Notes under the pieces: generated by a model
The model's input: only the letters and a program-made list of their open reading frames with translations
Told to the model about the DNA's origin: nothing
The model's database searches: none
Translations under genes and position numbers: made by a program
NCBI RefSeq assembly: GCF_003967555.1
Contig: NZ_BIFS01000002.1
Coordinates: forward strand, 806,001-870,000
Direction of reading: 5' to 3'
DNA: 64,000 nt
Source of the DNA: Dictyobacter kobayashii
Lineage (GTDB): Bacteria; Chloroflexota; Ktedonobacteria; Ktedonobacterales; Ktedonobacteraceae
In this document: positions 42,637 through 51,173 of the stretch, piece by piece
How positions within the stretch are numbered: the first letter of the stretch is position 1
How the letters are laid out: the number at the start of each line of letters is the position of its first letter

Positions 42637-43503
42637 ATGAGTAAGATCGCCCTGCTCTACGAAGAAGACCAGTCTGAGACCCTGCAATTTGTGCCCTATT
42701 TGACTACTTTATTACAACAACACGGTTACGATACATATATTATTAATCTTAGCCGGGAAGAGCATAAACTGAACGATCCTCAACTAAAAGATTGCAAGAT
42801 GCTGGTAGTCCTGGGCGGAGATGGCTCAATCCTACACGCGGCCCATCTCAACGCGGCTCAGGGTACCCCCATTCTGGGCATCAATTTTGGTCGTGTCGGC
42901 TATCTAACCGAGCTGGAACCACAGGAATTAGAGCATGAGCTGCCATATTACCTGGATGGCGACGAATCTGTCTGGATAGATGAACGAGCCATGCTACATG
43001 CCACTGTAAAACAAGGAGGGGAACAACAAGAGTTTGTGGCGCTTAACGACATAATGATCGCGCGCGGCACCTGGCCTCGTGGTGTATATGTAAAGACCTG
43101 GATAGACAACCAGTATCTTGACACATTCTATGGGGATGGCATCATCCTCGCGACAGCAACGGGCTCAACCGCCTACAACCTCTCTGTAGGAGGTCCGATC
43201 ATGCATCCCAGGGTCGAAGCCTGTATCCTGACGCCAATTGCGCCTCACCTGGCTGAGAATCGAGCCCTGGTCATTCCCCAACGGTCTATCATCAAGTTTC
43301 AAATCGCTACTAATGCTCAGAGCGGCATCTTCTCAGCAGATGGACAATGGAACTGCGAGGTCCAGGATGGCTCGACCGTTATCATTCAAAAAAGCTCTCA
43401 GACCACGCGCTTCATTCGACGAAAACCACCTGTGCATTTTTATCAGGTGATTCATAGTCCCCAACAGGTAATCGATGAGCCATCCGCAGGACAACCGGAA
43501 TAG
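42637..43503 (+). CDS. nadK: NAD kinase
   Basis: A 288-residue ATP-NAD kinase that makes NADP from NAD. The GGDGSILHAAH motif (catalytic Asp) lies at about 60-70, NFGRVGYLTEL next, and the Gly-rich C-terminal domain has TATGSTAYNLSVGGPI. Full length. AAGGAA precedes two consecutive ATG codons; I take the second, at 42637, for its spacing. It probably forms a transcript with the kinase gene upstream. Confidence 0.93.
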   Translation: MSKIALLYEEDQSETLQFVPYLTTLLQQHGYDTYIINLSREEHKLNDPQLKDCKMLVVLGGDGSILHAAHLNAAQGTPILGINFGRVGYLTELEPQELEHELPYYLDGDESVWIDERAMLHATVKQGGEQQEFVALNDIMIARGTWPRGVYVKTWIDNQYLDTFYGDGIILATATGSTAYNLSVGGPIMHPRVEACILTPIAPHLAENRALVIPQRSIIKFQIATNAQSGIFSADGQWNCEVQDGSTVIIQKSSQTTRFIRRKPPVHFYQVIHSPQQVIDEPSAGQPE

Positions 43504-43606
43504 GAATAGCCAGAGGGCAGCTTAGTGTTGACTTTGTAGGCGAATGCTATGATCTGTTTAGTGTCTTTGAAGGTGTCGGCTCTTGCATTACAGGAGATCA
43601 TATACA

Positions 43607-44601
43607 ATGGCAGATGAAAAAAATTCAAACGACCAGTCAACTCTATCAGAAAGCTTCAATCATATATCTACATTAATTCAACAAAAACATTATGAAGAGG
43701 CTCTGGCAGCCTGTAAACAAGCGCTACAACAAGATCCGGCCAACGCTCAACTCTATCGGATTAAAGGAAGCCTGCTGGCCCGGCGTTTTGATAATCCGGT
43801 AGGGGCGCTGGAGGCCTTTGAACAGGCACTACTGCTAAATTCAGACGATGCCAGCACATGGGTCGCGAAAAGTCAGGCCCTCTGGCAATTAAAACTGCAT
43901 CCAGAAGCCCTGGCCGCCTCAGAACAAGCCATTCTACACGATCCCCAGAATGCCAGGGCTTATTATTATAAGGGGCCAGCCTGCTAGAAATGTATCGCGA
44001 GGCTGAGGCCCTGACAGCCCTCGCGCAGGCCATTCAACTAGATCCAGCAGATCCCGATCCGTACTACATGCAAAATAATGTGTTACGCGACCTGGATCGA
44101 TTTGAAGAGGCACACACAGCCTTTGAAGCAGGCGCGAACGCAGCCCAGCGCAGACGGACACGTGTGATGACGCAATTTCAGCAACGCGTCAATGCAGGTC
44201 AACTGGATGGCAATATTGAAATGGGCATTCAACTCTTTCGCGGCGGCGATCCGACAAAGTGGGTGGATGAAAAATATGTCCTCTCAGGTGCAGGTTATGC
44301 CAGATTGGAGCGAGAGGATCGGCGGCAGCAACTGGCACGCCATATTACACTGCAGACAATTGAGTCCGATATGTGCTATGCATTGTTTACGCTGGCCAGC
44401 ACAAACTTTCCACAGTTAGTCGAACATCCCCATAAACAAGCCTGGGATACCGCCACCCTCGAATGCAGCATATATCTGAGTGTGGACGATCAACTTACCG
44501 CCCTGATGTTCGAAGTTCATGAACAAGAAATTGAACAGGGGATACCACCAATTGTGGAAGCGATCAAGCATTTTCGCACGCTTGAAGCAGGGCAACGCTA
44601 A
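43607..44601 (+). CDS. TPR-repeat protein with apparent frameshift
   Basis: About 331 residues if repaired. Four or so tetratricopeptide repeats cover the N-terminal half (YEEALAACKQALQQDPANA, ALEAFEQALLLNSDDAST, PEALAASEQAILHDPQNAR). A C-terminal region without a known family follows (EMGIQLFRGGDPTKWVDEKY). The frame stops at 43987, and the protein resumes at GCC 43975 in the next frame. One extra G in the GGGG at 43972-43975 makes it continuous through AYYYKGASLLEMYREAEAL. TPR proteins bind other proteins; the partner is not evident. The ATG at 43607 has AGGAG ten bases upstream. Confidence 0.8.
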
Positions 44602-44702
44602 ACTTTCTAGTAGCGGTAACAGAGCGCCAGCAGCACTGCTTGCATTTTCTCTTGAAGAGCTTGTATAGTATAAAATCATACACGCGATTTAAGGATGTAT
44701 TT

Positions 44703-45149
44703 ATGCATAGCATTACTGGCCTGTTCGTTTTGTCTTCCCTCAGCCTGACAGCTCTGTGGGATGGATCATCCAGATTGATCGTTTCGGCCCTGGCCCTGCT
44801 GGTCGGCTTTAGCGGCGCCTGCTGGATTGCTTACCGAAAAAGGAATGTGGCGCCATGGCATAGTAATGCCTGGCTACTCCTACCTACAGCAGTCCTCTTT
44901 ATCAGCCCTGTGGTGCTATTCCATATTCCCCTCGTATTCTTGCTGCCACTCTACCTGACACTGCTTGTCGGGGTCTACTTCATGAGCAAACGGTCGGCTC
45001 AGCTCTGGTACCGCAACCCTTTGCTACTTATTTTACTGATCCTATTAATCGCGGTCCTGTTCAAAGGTACGCTGCTCAAAGTGTTTGTGATTGGAGCTAT
45101 CGTGCTCGGTAGCCTTAACTTTATCTTCAAAAAACTCTTTTCCCGCTAA
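44703..45149 (+). CDS. Small integral membrane protein
   Basis: A 148-residue protein with about five hydrophobic segments, basic loops (YRKRN, FKKLFSR) and no recognisable family motif. The ATG at 44703 has AAGGA seven bases upstream; earlier in-frame codons form no sensible leader. A bidirectional terminator separates it from the convergent GH4 gene. Confidence 0.6.
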   Translation: MHSITGLFVLSSLSLTALWDGSSRLIVSALALLVGFSGACWIAYRKRNVAPWHSNAWLLLPTAVLFISPVVLFHIPLVFLLPLYLTLLVGVYFMSKRSAQLWYRNPLLLILLILLIAVLFKGTLLKVFVIGAIVLGSLNFIFKKLFSR

Positions 45150-45161
45150 AGTGGATAACAC

Positions 45162-45216
45162 AATAAAAAAGCAGATCGAACCAGAGCTTTGCTCTGGTCC
45201 GATCTGCTTTTTTATT
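45162..45216. terminator. Bidirectional terminator
   Basis: AATAAAAAAGCAGATCG and CCAGAGC pair with their complements on the right (45191-45216) around a 3-base loop, with one bulge. Strong A and T tracts at the two ends suit both strands. Confidence 0.88.
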
Positions 45217-45237
45217 GAATAGATAGTTTTAATAATC

Positions 45238-46539
45238 TCAGGCGAACACCTGGAGGTATTCACGCTCGGCTTCCCACATTTCGTCAAAGAGGGAGCTGAT
45301 CTCGGCGGGCGAGCAGACAGCAGCGGTGAGGGGATCGATCATCAAGGCGTAGCGGGCCGCTTCTTTGTCGCGATTGAGCAGGGCCTCACATACCAGGGTA
45401 TGAACGCTCATGTGTGCTTTGTTCAAGGCCGCCAGTTGCTCCGGGAGCTTGCCAAAGTGGGTGGGCTGGATACCATTGCGATCGACCAGACAGGCTACTT
45501 CGACACAACCATCGGGCAAGTTATCAATCAAGCCGTCGTTGCGCACGTTGCCATAGATAACCTTTGGCTGATGCTGGGTCACGGCCTCAATGATATCTGA
45601 GCCATACTCATGACTGCGCTTAAAAGGTAGCTCCTTGGTGCCATCCAGCAGATCTTTGATATATTGCTCGTTATTGGCGCGCCAGGTTGGCCAGTTGTTG
45701 GCATAAAAGCCGGTTTCACCCAGATAGCCAGGGCGGCAATATTTCTCGATCAGCTCAGGACGTTTGCGGAAATAGGGCACATATTCCGAAAAGTGGCCAC
45801 TACTCTCCGTCACAAAGGCTCCCAGGTGCAGCATAATCTCCAGGCGCACAGGATCTTTTTCGTAGATCTCAGACTGCTTCATACGCTCACGCAGACGAGG
45901 ATACATATCTTCACCATTGTGGCGCAAGACGGTAAACCAGGCATTGTGGTTGATGCCAGCACAGCGCCATTCCAGCTCTTCATACGGCACATCCAGGTAG
46001 CCAGCCAGCTGCTTTGAGGTACCCTGCACACTATGGCACAGACCTACCGTCTTCATGGTGGTAGCCGTCAGAGCGGCATAGGTCAGGATAGACATCGGAT
46101 TAGTGTAGTTCAACACCAGAGCATTGGGACACAATTCCTCAGCGTCATGCAGGATGTCCAACCAGGCAGGACCGGTGCGCAAAGCCTTGAAGATACCACC
46201 TGGTCCAATTGTGTCGCCAATACACTGATCGACACCATACTTCATGGGAATATCAAAGTCGTAGCGTACATTCGCCATGCCAGCAACTTCGATAGTATTG
46301 ATGAGGAAATTGGTGCCGGCCAGCACATCGCGACGATTAGTAGAAGATTCAACCTTCCAGTTACGGCCACTATGCGCCACCAGCTTCTCAGCAATCTGAT
46401 GGGCCAGTTCCAGGCGGCCAGCATCGATATCCACCAGGGCAAAAGTACCCTCGTTCAGACCATCGATATTCAAAATATCAGTCATGAGCTGGCGTGCAAA
46501 GACAGTACTGCCTGCACCCATAAAAGTAATTTTTGTCAT
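45238..46539 (-). CDS. GH4 family glycosidase, alpha-galactosidase/alpha-glucosidase type
   Basis: A 433-residue NAD- and Mn-dependent glycosidase of family GH4. MTKITFMGAGSTVFARQL is the Rossmann NAD loop, NYTNPMSILTYA is the active-site Asn region, and the metal ligands are Cys in GLCHSVQGTSKQLA and His in GINHNAWF. The CHSVQ form is that of MelA-like alpha-galactosidases. It cleaves intracellular alpha-glycosides by an oxidation-elimination route. The start has AAGGAG 11 bases upstream. A LacI gene 99 bp upstream probably regulates it. Confidence 0.9.
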   Translation of the reverse strand: MTKITFMGAGSTVFARQLMTDILNIDGLNEGTFALVDIDAGRLELAHQIAEKLVAHSGRNWKVESSTNRRDVLAGTNFLINTIEVAGMANVRYDFDIPMKYGVDQCIGDTIGPGGIFKALRTGPAWLDILHDAEELCPNALVLNYTNPMSILTYAALTATTMKTVGLCHSVQGTSKQLAGYLDVPYEELEWRCAGINHNAWFTVLRHNGEDMYPRLRERMKQSEIYEKDPVRLEIMLHLGAFVTESSGHFSEYVPYFRKRPELIEKYCRPGYLGETGFYANNWPTWRANNEQYIKDLLDGTKELPFKRSHEYGSDIIEAVTQHQPKVIYGNVRNDGLIDNLPDGCVEVACLVDRNGIQPTHFGKLPEQLAALNKAHMSVHTLVCEALLNRDKEAARYALMIDPLTAAVCSPAEISSLFDEMWEAEREYLQVFA

Positions 46540-46638
46540 CGTTGAAAAACTCCTTGCTCCCACGGAGCCAGTTCACTCCATTGAACATACTCAATAAACT
46601 CCGCTACAATCAGCAGCCGGGCCAGTCAGAGCATAAGA

Positions 46639-47703
46639 TTATGCCTGGTCTGGTAATGTCACCGGTCCAGTAGATTCCCGCATGACCAATTCTATCGGAG
46701 TAATAATGGGTGGTAGCCCGGACGCATGTTGCTCATCCTCCGACTCAATCATACTGATGAGCCGTTGAACAGCAGCCTGCACCATCGCAGCGCGATTTTG
46801 TCGAATCGTAGTGAGTGGTGGCTCAGTATATCGACAGAGATTCACATCATCAAATCCAACCACAGAGACATCACCTGGCACACGCAGCCCATGTTGATGC
46901 AAGGCACGCAACACACCGATCGCCATCAGATCGCTGCCCGCCACGATAGCGGTAAAGTCCCGTGGCTGCCGTTCTTGCAATAAGGTCAGGGTCGTCTGAT
47001 AAGCTTCCTCAGTATTCCAGCCCGATGGATAGATCAGTTGGTCGTCGATCGGCAGGCCAGCCTGCTGCAATGCCTGACGATAACCAGTCAGGCGCGCAGA
47101 TCCAATCGGACCATCCGTCCCCGATATCAAGGTCACGATACGTTGATGGCCAAGTTGAATCAGATGCTCGGTAGCTTGCCGCGAACCCTCCAGGTTATCA
47201 GAAGTCACATACGTAGAATTCTTTCCCTGGCTGATGCTATCAATAAACACGGTAGGAATAGCTGCCTCTAGCAACGCTTTGATACGCGCGTCGGCAGGAT
47301 TCATGGCAACGGCGATAATACCGGCCACGTGGCGCATCTGCAAACTACGAACGTAGTTTTTTTGCGCATAAGGAGATGAAGGAAGAAGCAGATCATAATG
47401 GGCGGCCGCGATCTCTTGCTCGACATCGCGCAACATATCCAGATAAAAATAATGTTGCGTCTCACCAAAGCTTGAGAAGACTGTTGATTTCCGGTCGCCA
47501 TAGAAGAGACAGAGCGCAATAGTTCGTGAGCGCTGTCGCACCAGGCTCTGAGCCACGACATCAGGCTCATAGCCAAGCGAAGCGATTGCCTCCTGTATCC
47601 GCTTTCTCGCCTCCGCACTGACACGTGGCGATCCATTGAGCGCCCGCGACACCGTAGCCCGCGAGACACCGGCTAGCCGAGCAACCTGCTCACTCGTCAC
47701 CAT
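46639..47703 (-). CDS. LacI-family regulator, probable regulator of the GH4 gene
   Basis: A 354-residue LacI/GalR repressor with helix-turn-helix AGVSRATVSRALNGSPRVS at about 9-27 and a full sugar-binding effector domain. The chosen ATG at 47703 has GGAGG eight bases upstream. Another ATG two codons earlier is too close to that site, and the longer frame is implausible. Two identical perfect palindromes lie only 24 bp upstream, pointing to autoregulation. The GH4 gene follows in the same direction, so one transcript may cover both, induced by an alpha-galactoside or similar sugar. Confidence 0.9.
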   Translation of the reverse strand: MVTSEQVARLAGVSRATVSRALNGSPRVSAEARKRIQEAIASLGYEPDVVAQSLVRQRSRTIALCLFYGDRKSTVFSSFGETQHYFYLDMLRDVEQEIAAAHYDLLLPSSPYAQKNYVRSLQMRHVAGIIAVAMNPADARIKALLEAAIPTVFIDSISQGKNSTYVTSDNLEGSRQATEHLIQLGHQRIVTLISGTDGPIGSARLTGYRQALQQAGLPIDDQLIYPSGWNTEEAYQTTLTLLQERQPRDFTAIVAGSDLMAIGVLRALHQHGLRVPGDVSVVGFDDVNLCRYTEPPLTTIRQNRAAMVQAAVQRLISMIESEDEQHASGLPPIITPIELVMRESTGPVTLPDQA

Positions 47704-47726
47704 TGGCATTTCCTCCATAGACTGCG

Positions 47727-47754
47727 TGTACACGTGTACATGTACACGTGTACA
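47727..47754. promoter_or_regulatory. Two tandem identical 14-bp palindromic operators
   Basis: TGTACACGTGTACA occurs at 47727-47740 and again directly at 47741-47754. Each is a perfect palindrome with a central CG, the shape of LacI operators, and together they also read as alternating TGTACA and CGTG. Centres are 14 bp apart. They lie just upstream of the LacI start codon. Confidence 0.75.
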
Positions 47755-48274
47755 TAGAATGGCATAAAAAAATACCCCTGTCAAGCCCTTTAATTTTTTA
47801 CAGGGCTTTTTACTGTTCGTCCAGGGATCACGAGCAAGCGATACGATGTCTACTCTTTCAGGTGTGGAAGGTGGTGGGCGACCACGGCCGCCCACCACAC
47901 ACTCCCAACCCGGCGCCGCAGGCGCCAAAGAGGAACATGAAAAAAACTGTTTTTATGTGCTAAATTGAGTAACCAATGAGAAGATGTCGGCTACCTGCTC
48001 GTAAGACAGGTAGGATGTTTATAGTACCTGTTCTGCCAGTTTCCTCTCTGAATAATCTGGCAGAACATAGTTCGAAGCAGCTACACAGCACTGGCTTCAG
48101 CAGAGCAGCTAGTAGTTACAGTGCAGCCTCATAGGTTTAACTATAAAACAAATTTATAAGTAATGTATACCCATATTTATGTATTTTTGGGTGTGATGCT
48201 TAGAACTGATCAAAAAATGAATAATTTTGAGCCAGCACTTATGATGATTTAGCTATAGTGGTCAGTAAAAGCCG
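47755..48274. other. 520-bp intergenic region
   Basis: Upstream of the LacI gene and past the stop of the YczE-like gene. A GC-rich block at 47868-47932 contains a GGTGGTGGGCG / CGCCCACCACC-type inverted repeat and GGCGCCGCAGGCGCC. The rest is AT-rich without a gene. Confidence 0.5.
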
Positions 48275-49006
48275 TTAGCAAGCGGGATTTTCTACTGAAG
48301 GTTGCAAGACCTCAACACTGGATGGCTGAGGGGATTCAACTAAGGCAGGAGGCTCTGCCAGGCCTGCTAACCAGCCGGTAATATGAAGCCTTTTAAGCAG
48401 ATGCATGCTTAGCTCGATGGCGGGTCCAATTCCCAGTGCGAAGATCAGCGTGCCAAAGCCGACGGTGCCCCCCAATAGGTAGCCAATCAGCAAAGCACTA
48501 CATTCAATGGTGGCACGCACAATTGACACACGAAACTTCGTCAACGCGTGTAGGCGCAACATCAAGCCATCGCGTGGACCAGCTCCCATACGAGGCGCAA
48601 TATATAAGGCTGTCCCCAGGCCCACAATTACCACGCCAAGCACATTTACAGCCAGGCGCAGCAGCCAGGAGGTATGTCCAAGGTCTGGTATCCAACCCAG
48701 TCTTAAATCCATATCCACAAATAAGCCAATCAGCAACATATTTAATATTGTGCCAACACCAGGAATAACCTTTAAGAACAGGCTACACACAATGATCACG
48801 GCCCCCACCACGATACTGGCGGTCCCAAACGAAAGAGGAGTGTGGAAACTGATGCCCTGATGCAAAACATCCCAGGGGCCCAGACCAAAATCTGAGCGAT
48901 AAATACAGGTGGTGCCAATTGCATAAAAGAACAAACCTACAACGAGAATGACAAAACGGACCAGATACTTCCAGGAAAAAAATGTACGCCAGGATAAGCC
49001 ATGCAT
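48275..49006 (-). CDS. YczE/YitT-like membrane protein
   Basis: A 243-residue integral membrane protein with five or six helices. YRSDFGLGPWDVLHQGIS and LYIAPRMGAGPRDGLMLRL are the paired signatures of the YczE/YyaS group. Function unknown; YczE affects peptide antibiotic synthesis in Bacillus, but a general role is not established. The ATG at 49006 has AAGGA eight bases upstream; an ATG three codons earlier abuts that site. A cytoplasmic Pro/Glu-rich tail ends the protein. Confidence 0.8.
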   Translation of the reverse strand: MHGLSWRTFFSWKYLVRFVILVVGLFFYAIGTTCIYRSDFGLGPWDVLHQGISFHTPLSFGTASIVVGAVIIVCSLFLKVIPGVGTILNMLLIGLFVDMDLRLGWIPDLGHTSWLLRLAVNVLGVVIVGLGTALYIAPRMGAGPRDGLMLRLHALTKFRVSIVRATIECSALLIGYLLGGTVGFGTLIFALGIGPAIELSMHLLKRLHITGWLAGLAEPPALVESPQPSSVEVLQPSVENPAC

Positions 49007-49174
49007 GAAAAACATCCTTTTTGCTAATCAGAATAGCCTGAATACAATCTCTATATTCAACTATAGAAAACTCTATAACAAGATACAACAGCCAAATAGG
49101 GGCTCAAATGACAGCCAATCTGGAAAAGCGCTCCCTCACAACATATGATAATTCTCTTCCATTTTTCTGTAACA

Positions 49175-49189
49175 TAGATGATAATAGAT
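49175..49189 (+). promoter_or_regulatory. Promoter motif shared by two paralogous membrane genes, copy 1
   Basis: TAGATGATAATAGAT is identical here and at 49795-49809. It includes a GATAAT -10-like hexamer and ends 37 bp before the start codon in both cases. Confidence 0.55.
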
Positions 49190-49226
49190 ATAATCACGCA
49201 AATAACAAAGGAAGGTCTTTTTACAG

Positions 49227-49718
49227 ATGTCGACAAAAGTGCGGGCCAACCTGAGCGGGGCTCTCTACTCCCTCACCCTGGTACTCCTGGCGATTATAAC
49301 GACCCTGATCGCGCTCTATATCTCTAATCGCAATTTCAACAATACGTTGATTAATGTCAGCGCTTTTGCAGGAGCTATCATAGCCACCGTAATCCATACA
49401 TTTCTCTGGTTATTTGCCATTTTAAGTCCACGCAAACCAACGCGCCCCCGAGGTATCCTGATTGGCCTCGGCACAGGATTACTCATCTATCCGATCGCGA
49501 CCAGCACCCTGGCCATAGCTTTCTCGCACCAGGGTAACCTGGCAACCTGGGTCTGGATCGCACTATTGATGATGCTCTCCAGTGGCTGGTTGATCGCGGC
49601 CCTCTATACCATCGCGGACTACATTATGGTCTCACGCCTGCAAAGATTGATGGAGAATATTCAGTCGTCTGCCGATACACAAGCAGATGCTGAAGAGCAC
49701 GAAACACCCATTAATTAA
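49227..49718 (+). CDS. Four-helix membrane protein, paralogue 1
   Basis: A 163-residue protein with four hydrophobic segments, a central basic loop (SPRKPTRPRGILIGLGTG) and an acidic tail (SADTQADAEEHETPIN). AAAGGAAGG precedes the ATG. The next gene encodes a paralogue with the same helix spacing and a matching loop (PQRVTLIRGVLVGLLAG). Family not recognised. Confidence 0.7.
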   Translation: MSTKVRANLSGALYSLTLVLLAIITTLIALYISNRNFNNTLINVSAFAGAIIATVIHTFLWLFAILSPRKPTRPRGILIGLGTGLLIYPIATSTLAIAFSHQGNLATWVWIALLMMLSSGWLIAALYTIADYIMVSRLQRLMENIQSSADTQADAEEHETPIN

Positions 49719-49794
49719 GCGCGTCCCAAAGATTGTAATCAGAACTAAAGCACGCGGAAAATACTCAGCAATTCCCTTTCTTTTTCTCGTCGGC

Positions 49795-49809
49795 TAGATG
49801 ATAATAGAT
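49795..49809 (+). promoter_or_regulatory. Promoter motif shared by two paralogous membrane genes, copy 2
   Basis: Identical 15-bp motif to 49175-49189, 36 bp before the ATG at 49846. The equal distance supports that start choice. Confidence 0.55.
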
Positions 49810-49845
49810 GTATATATAGAATGCATAAGAGAAAGGCGATGCAGC

Positions 49846-50358
49846 ATGTTCCGTCTTCTACAGGCACAAATAAAAAACCTGTTTCTCTCTACATTTCTCA
49901 TTCTGACAGGATGTCTGGCGACCATACTGGCAACAGCTATCGCATTCAACCCGACCATGAATCGCACAGCTATTATTGCCGTTGGATATGGAGCTGAAGC
50001 TACAACTATTATCCATATGCTACTCTGGATGCTCGTTATGCTCATCCCACAACGCGTAACCCTGATCCGTGGCGTCCTGGTAGGCTTACTCGCAGGCCTC
50101 GTTATTTATCCACTGGCGGTCCGGGGATTAGCCACGCTCTTAAGCCAGGATGGTACGCACCTGGCACAGATTGATCTCAACGCCTATCGTGTCTGGCTGA
50201 ATACAGTAACCTTAGATAGCACACTTAAAAGTGCTGGTCCAGTGGCTATTATTTATGCACTGGCTGATATCGTATTGACAATCTGGCTGGAAAAATGGGT
50301 TCATTATATCCAAAACAGAGGTGGCTCAACTAACATGACTATATCTGTCAAAGATTAA
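49846..50358 (+). CDS. Four-helix membrane protein, paralogue 2
   Basis: A 170-residue membrane protein, paralogous to the one encoded just upstream: four helices, a Pro-Gln-Arg loop after helix two and the LVIYPLAVRGLATLL segment matching LLIYPIATSTLAIAF. The ATG at 49846 is preferred over one 16 codons earlier because of its position relative to the shared promoter motif and the AAGG upstream. Function unknown. Confidence 0.7.
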   Translation: MFRLLQAQIKNLFLSTFLILTGCLATILATAIAFNPTMNRTAIIAVGYGAEATTIIHMLLWMLVMLIPQRVTLIRGVLVGLLAGLVIYPLAVRGLATLLSQDGTHLAQIDLNAYRVWLNTVTLDSTLKSAGPVAIIYALADIVLTIWLEKWVHYIQNRGGSTNMTISVKD

Positions 50359-50382
50359 ACCAGCTAACGACAAACAAGCCAG

Positions 50383-50847
50383 TCAGGAGACACGAGCATC
50401 CATATAATTTTTCAAGGCTGCAAGGATGCGCTCATTCTCCTGCCGGATAAGGCGTATCAGTACAACTTGCAGCACAAAGAACAGGCCACCGACATGGAGG
50501 GTCAATTCCCTCTTGACTCGCGTTCCCTCTGCGATCGGCTCTAATGTATAGCGTGTGGTAATATCCAGTTTACTGGCCAAAAAAGAGCGGCGCTGTGGGC
50601 TGGTGGTTTGACGAAAAACGATCTTCCTGGCTGGCTCCAGCTCAATAATTTCGCCTTGCATCACACTTGATGGGCCGCGATCAACATATGTTGTTCCCAC
50701 ACGTATCGGATAGTCCGAGGTCAAGGTCGTCTCTGAATGCATATTGGAAGACGGCAGCCAGACTTTATAGCCGGTCAGATCCAACAGCACTTGATAGATA
50801 GCTTCTGGCTGGCGCTGAATAACTGTCTGAAAACGCAATTTTGGCAT
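50383..50847 (-). CDS. SRPBCC (polyketide cyclase/START-like) family protein
   Basis: A 154-residue single-domain protein with the SRPBCC helix-grip pattern: IYQVLLDLTGYKVWLPSS early, then strands DRGPSSVMQGEIIELEPARKIVFRQ and a long C-terminal helix (QVVLIRLIRQENERILAALK). These proteins bind hydrophobic ligands in a cavity. No catalytic residue is known for this branch. Two in-frame ATGs lie close together; the one at 50847 has AGGA eight bases upstream. Convergent with the membrane gene on its left. Confidence 0.8.
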   Translation of the reverse strand: MPKLRFQTVIQRQPEAIYQVLLDLTGYKVWLPSSNMHSETTLTSDYPIRVGTTYVDRGPSSVMQGEIIELEPARKIVFRQTTSPQRRSFLASKLDITTRYTLEPIAEGTRVKRELTLHVGGLFFVLQVVLIRLIRQENERILAALKNYMDARVS

Positions 50848-50943
50848 TGGCATTATCCTCATTCGTTTGATAGAGAGAAAGAAAATGAATTCTCCTATTG
50901 AAAGGTATCACAGTTTGCTTCTCTATATCCACTTTTGAGTAGA

Positions 50944-51165
50944 TACAACCGTAGTTGCAAACCTCTGCGGTCGCTTAAAAGTGACCGTGGATTTTGGGCA
51001 CCGCGTGGGCCGGGGTGTGAGAGATGAGGGGCCGAGCGGCGGGGATACGGGGCTCCACTACCGGTGGAGCAAGCGACCGCAGAGGGTCGCACCTACGGTG
51101 GGTCGCACCGAGGGTCGCACCTACGGTGGGTCGCACCGAGGGTCGCACCTACGGTGGGTCGCGCC
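50944..51165. repeat. Second copy of the palindromic element family, with 28-bp tandem repeats
   Basis: The segments GGGGCCGAGCGGCG, GCTCCACTACCGGTGGAGC and AAGCGACCGC match the reverse complement of the 35721-36025 element almost base for base. The right end has three 28-bp units starting GAGGGTCGCACCTACGGT at 51082, 51110 and 51138. It ends within 10 bp of the DUF929 stop codon. It is GC-rich compared with its flanks. Confidence 0.8.
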
Positions 51166-51173
51166 GGGTGTTT

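Noticed and set aside
43960..43990. Two separate genes (TPR protein and a downstream unknown)
   Set aside because: The second frame begins in the middle of a TPR helix without a binding site. One added G gives a continuous repeat, so a single gene is simpler.
46033..46545. 170-codon plus-strand frame opposite the GH4 gene
   Set aside because: It is antisense to conserved GH4 motifs, with no start signal and shadow-like composition.
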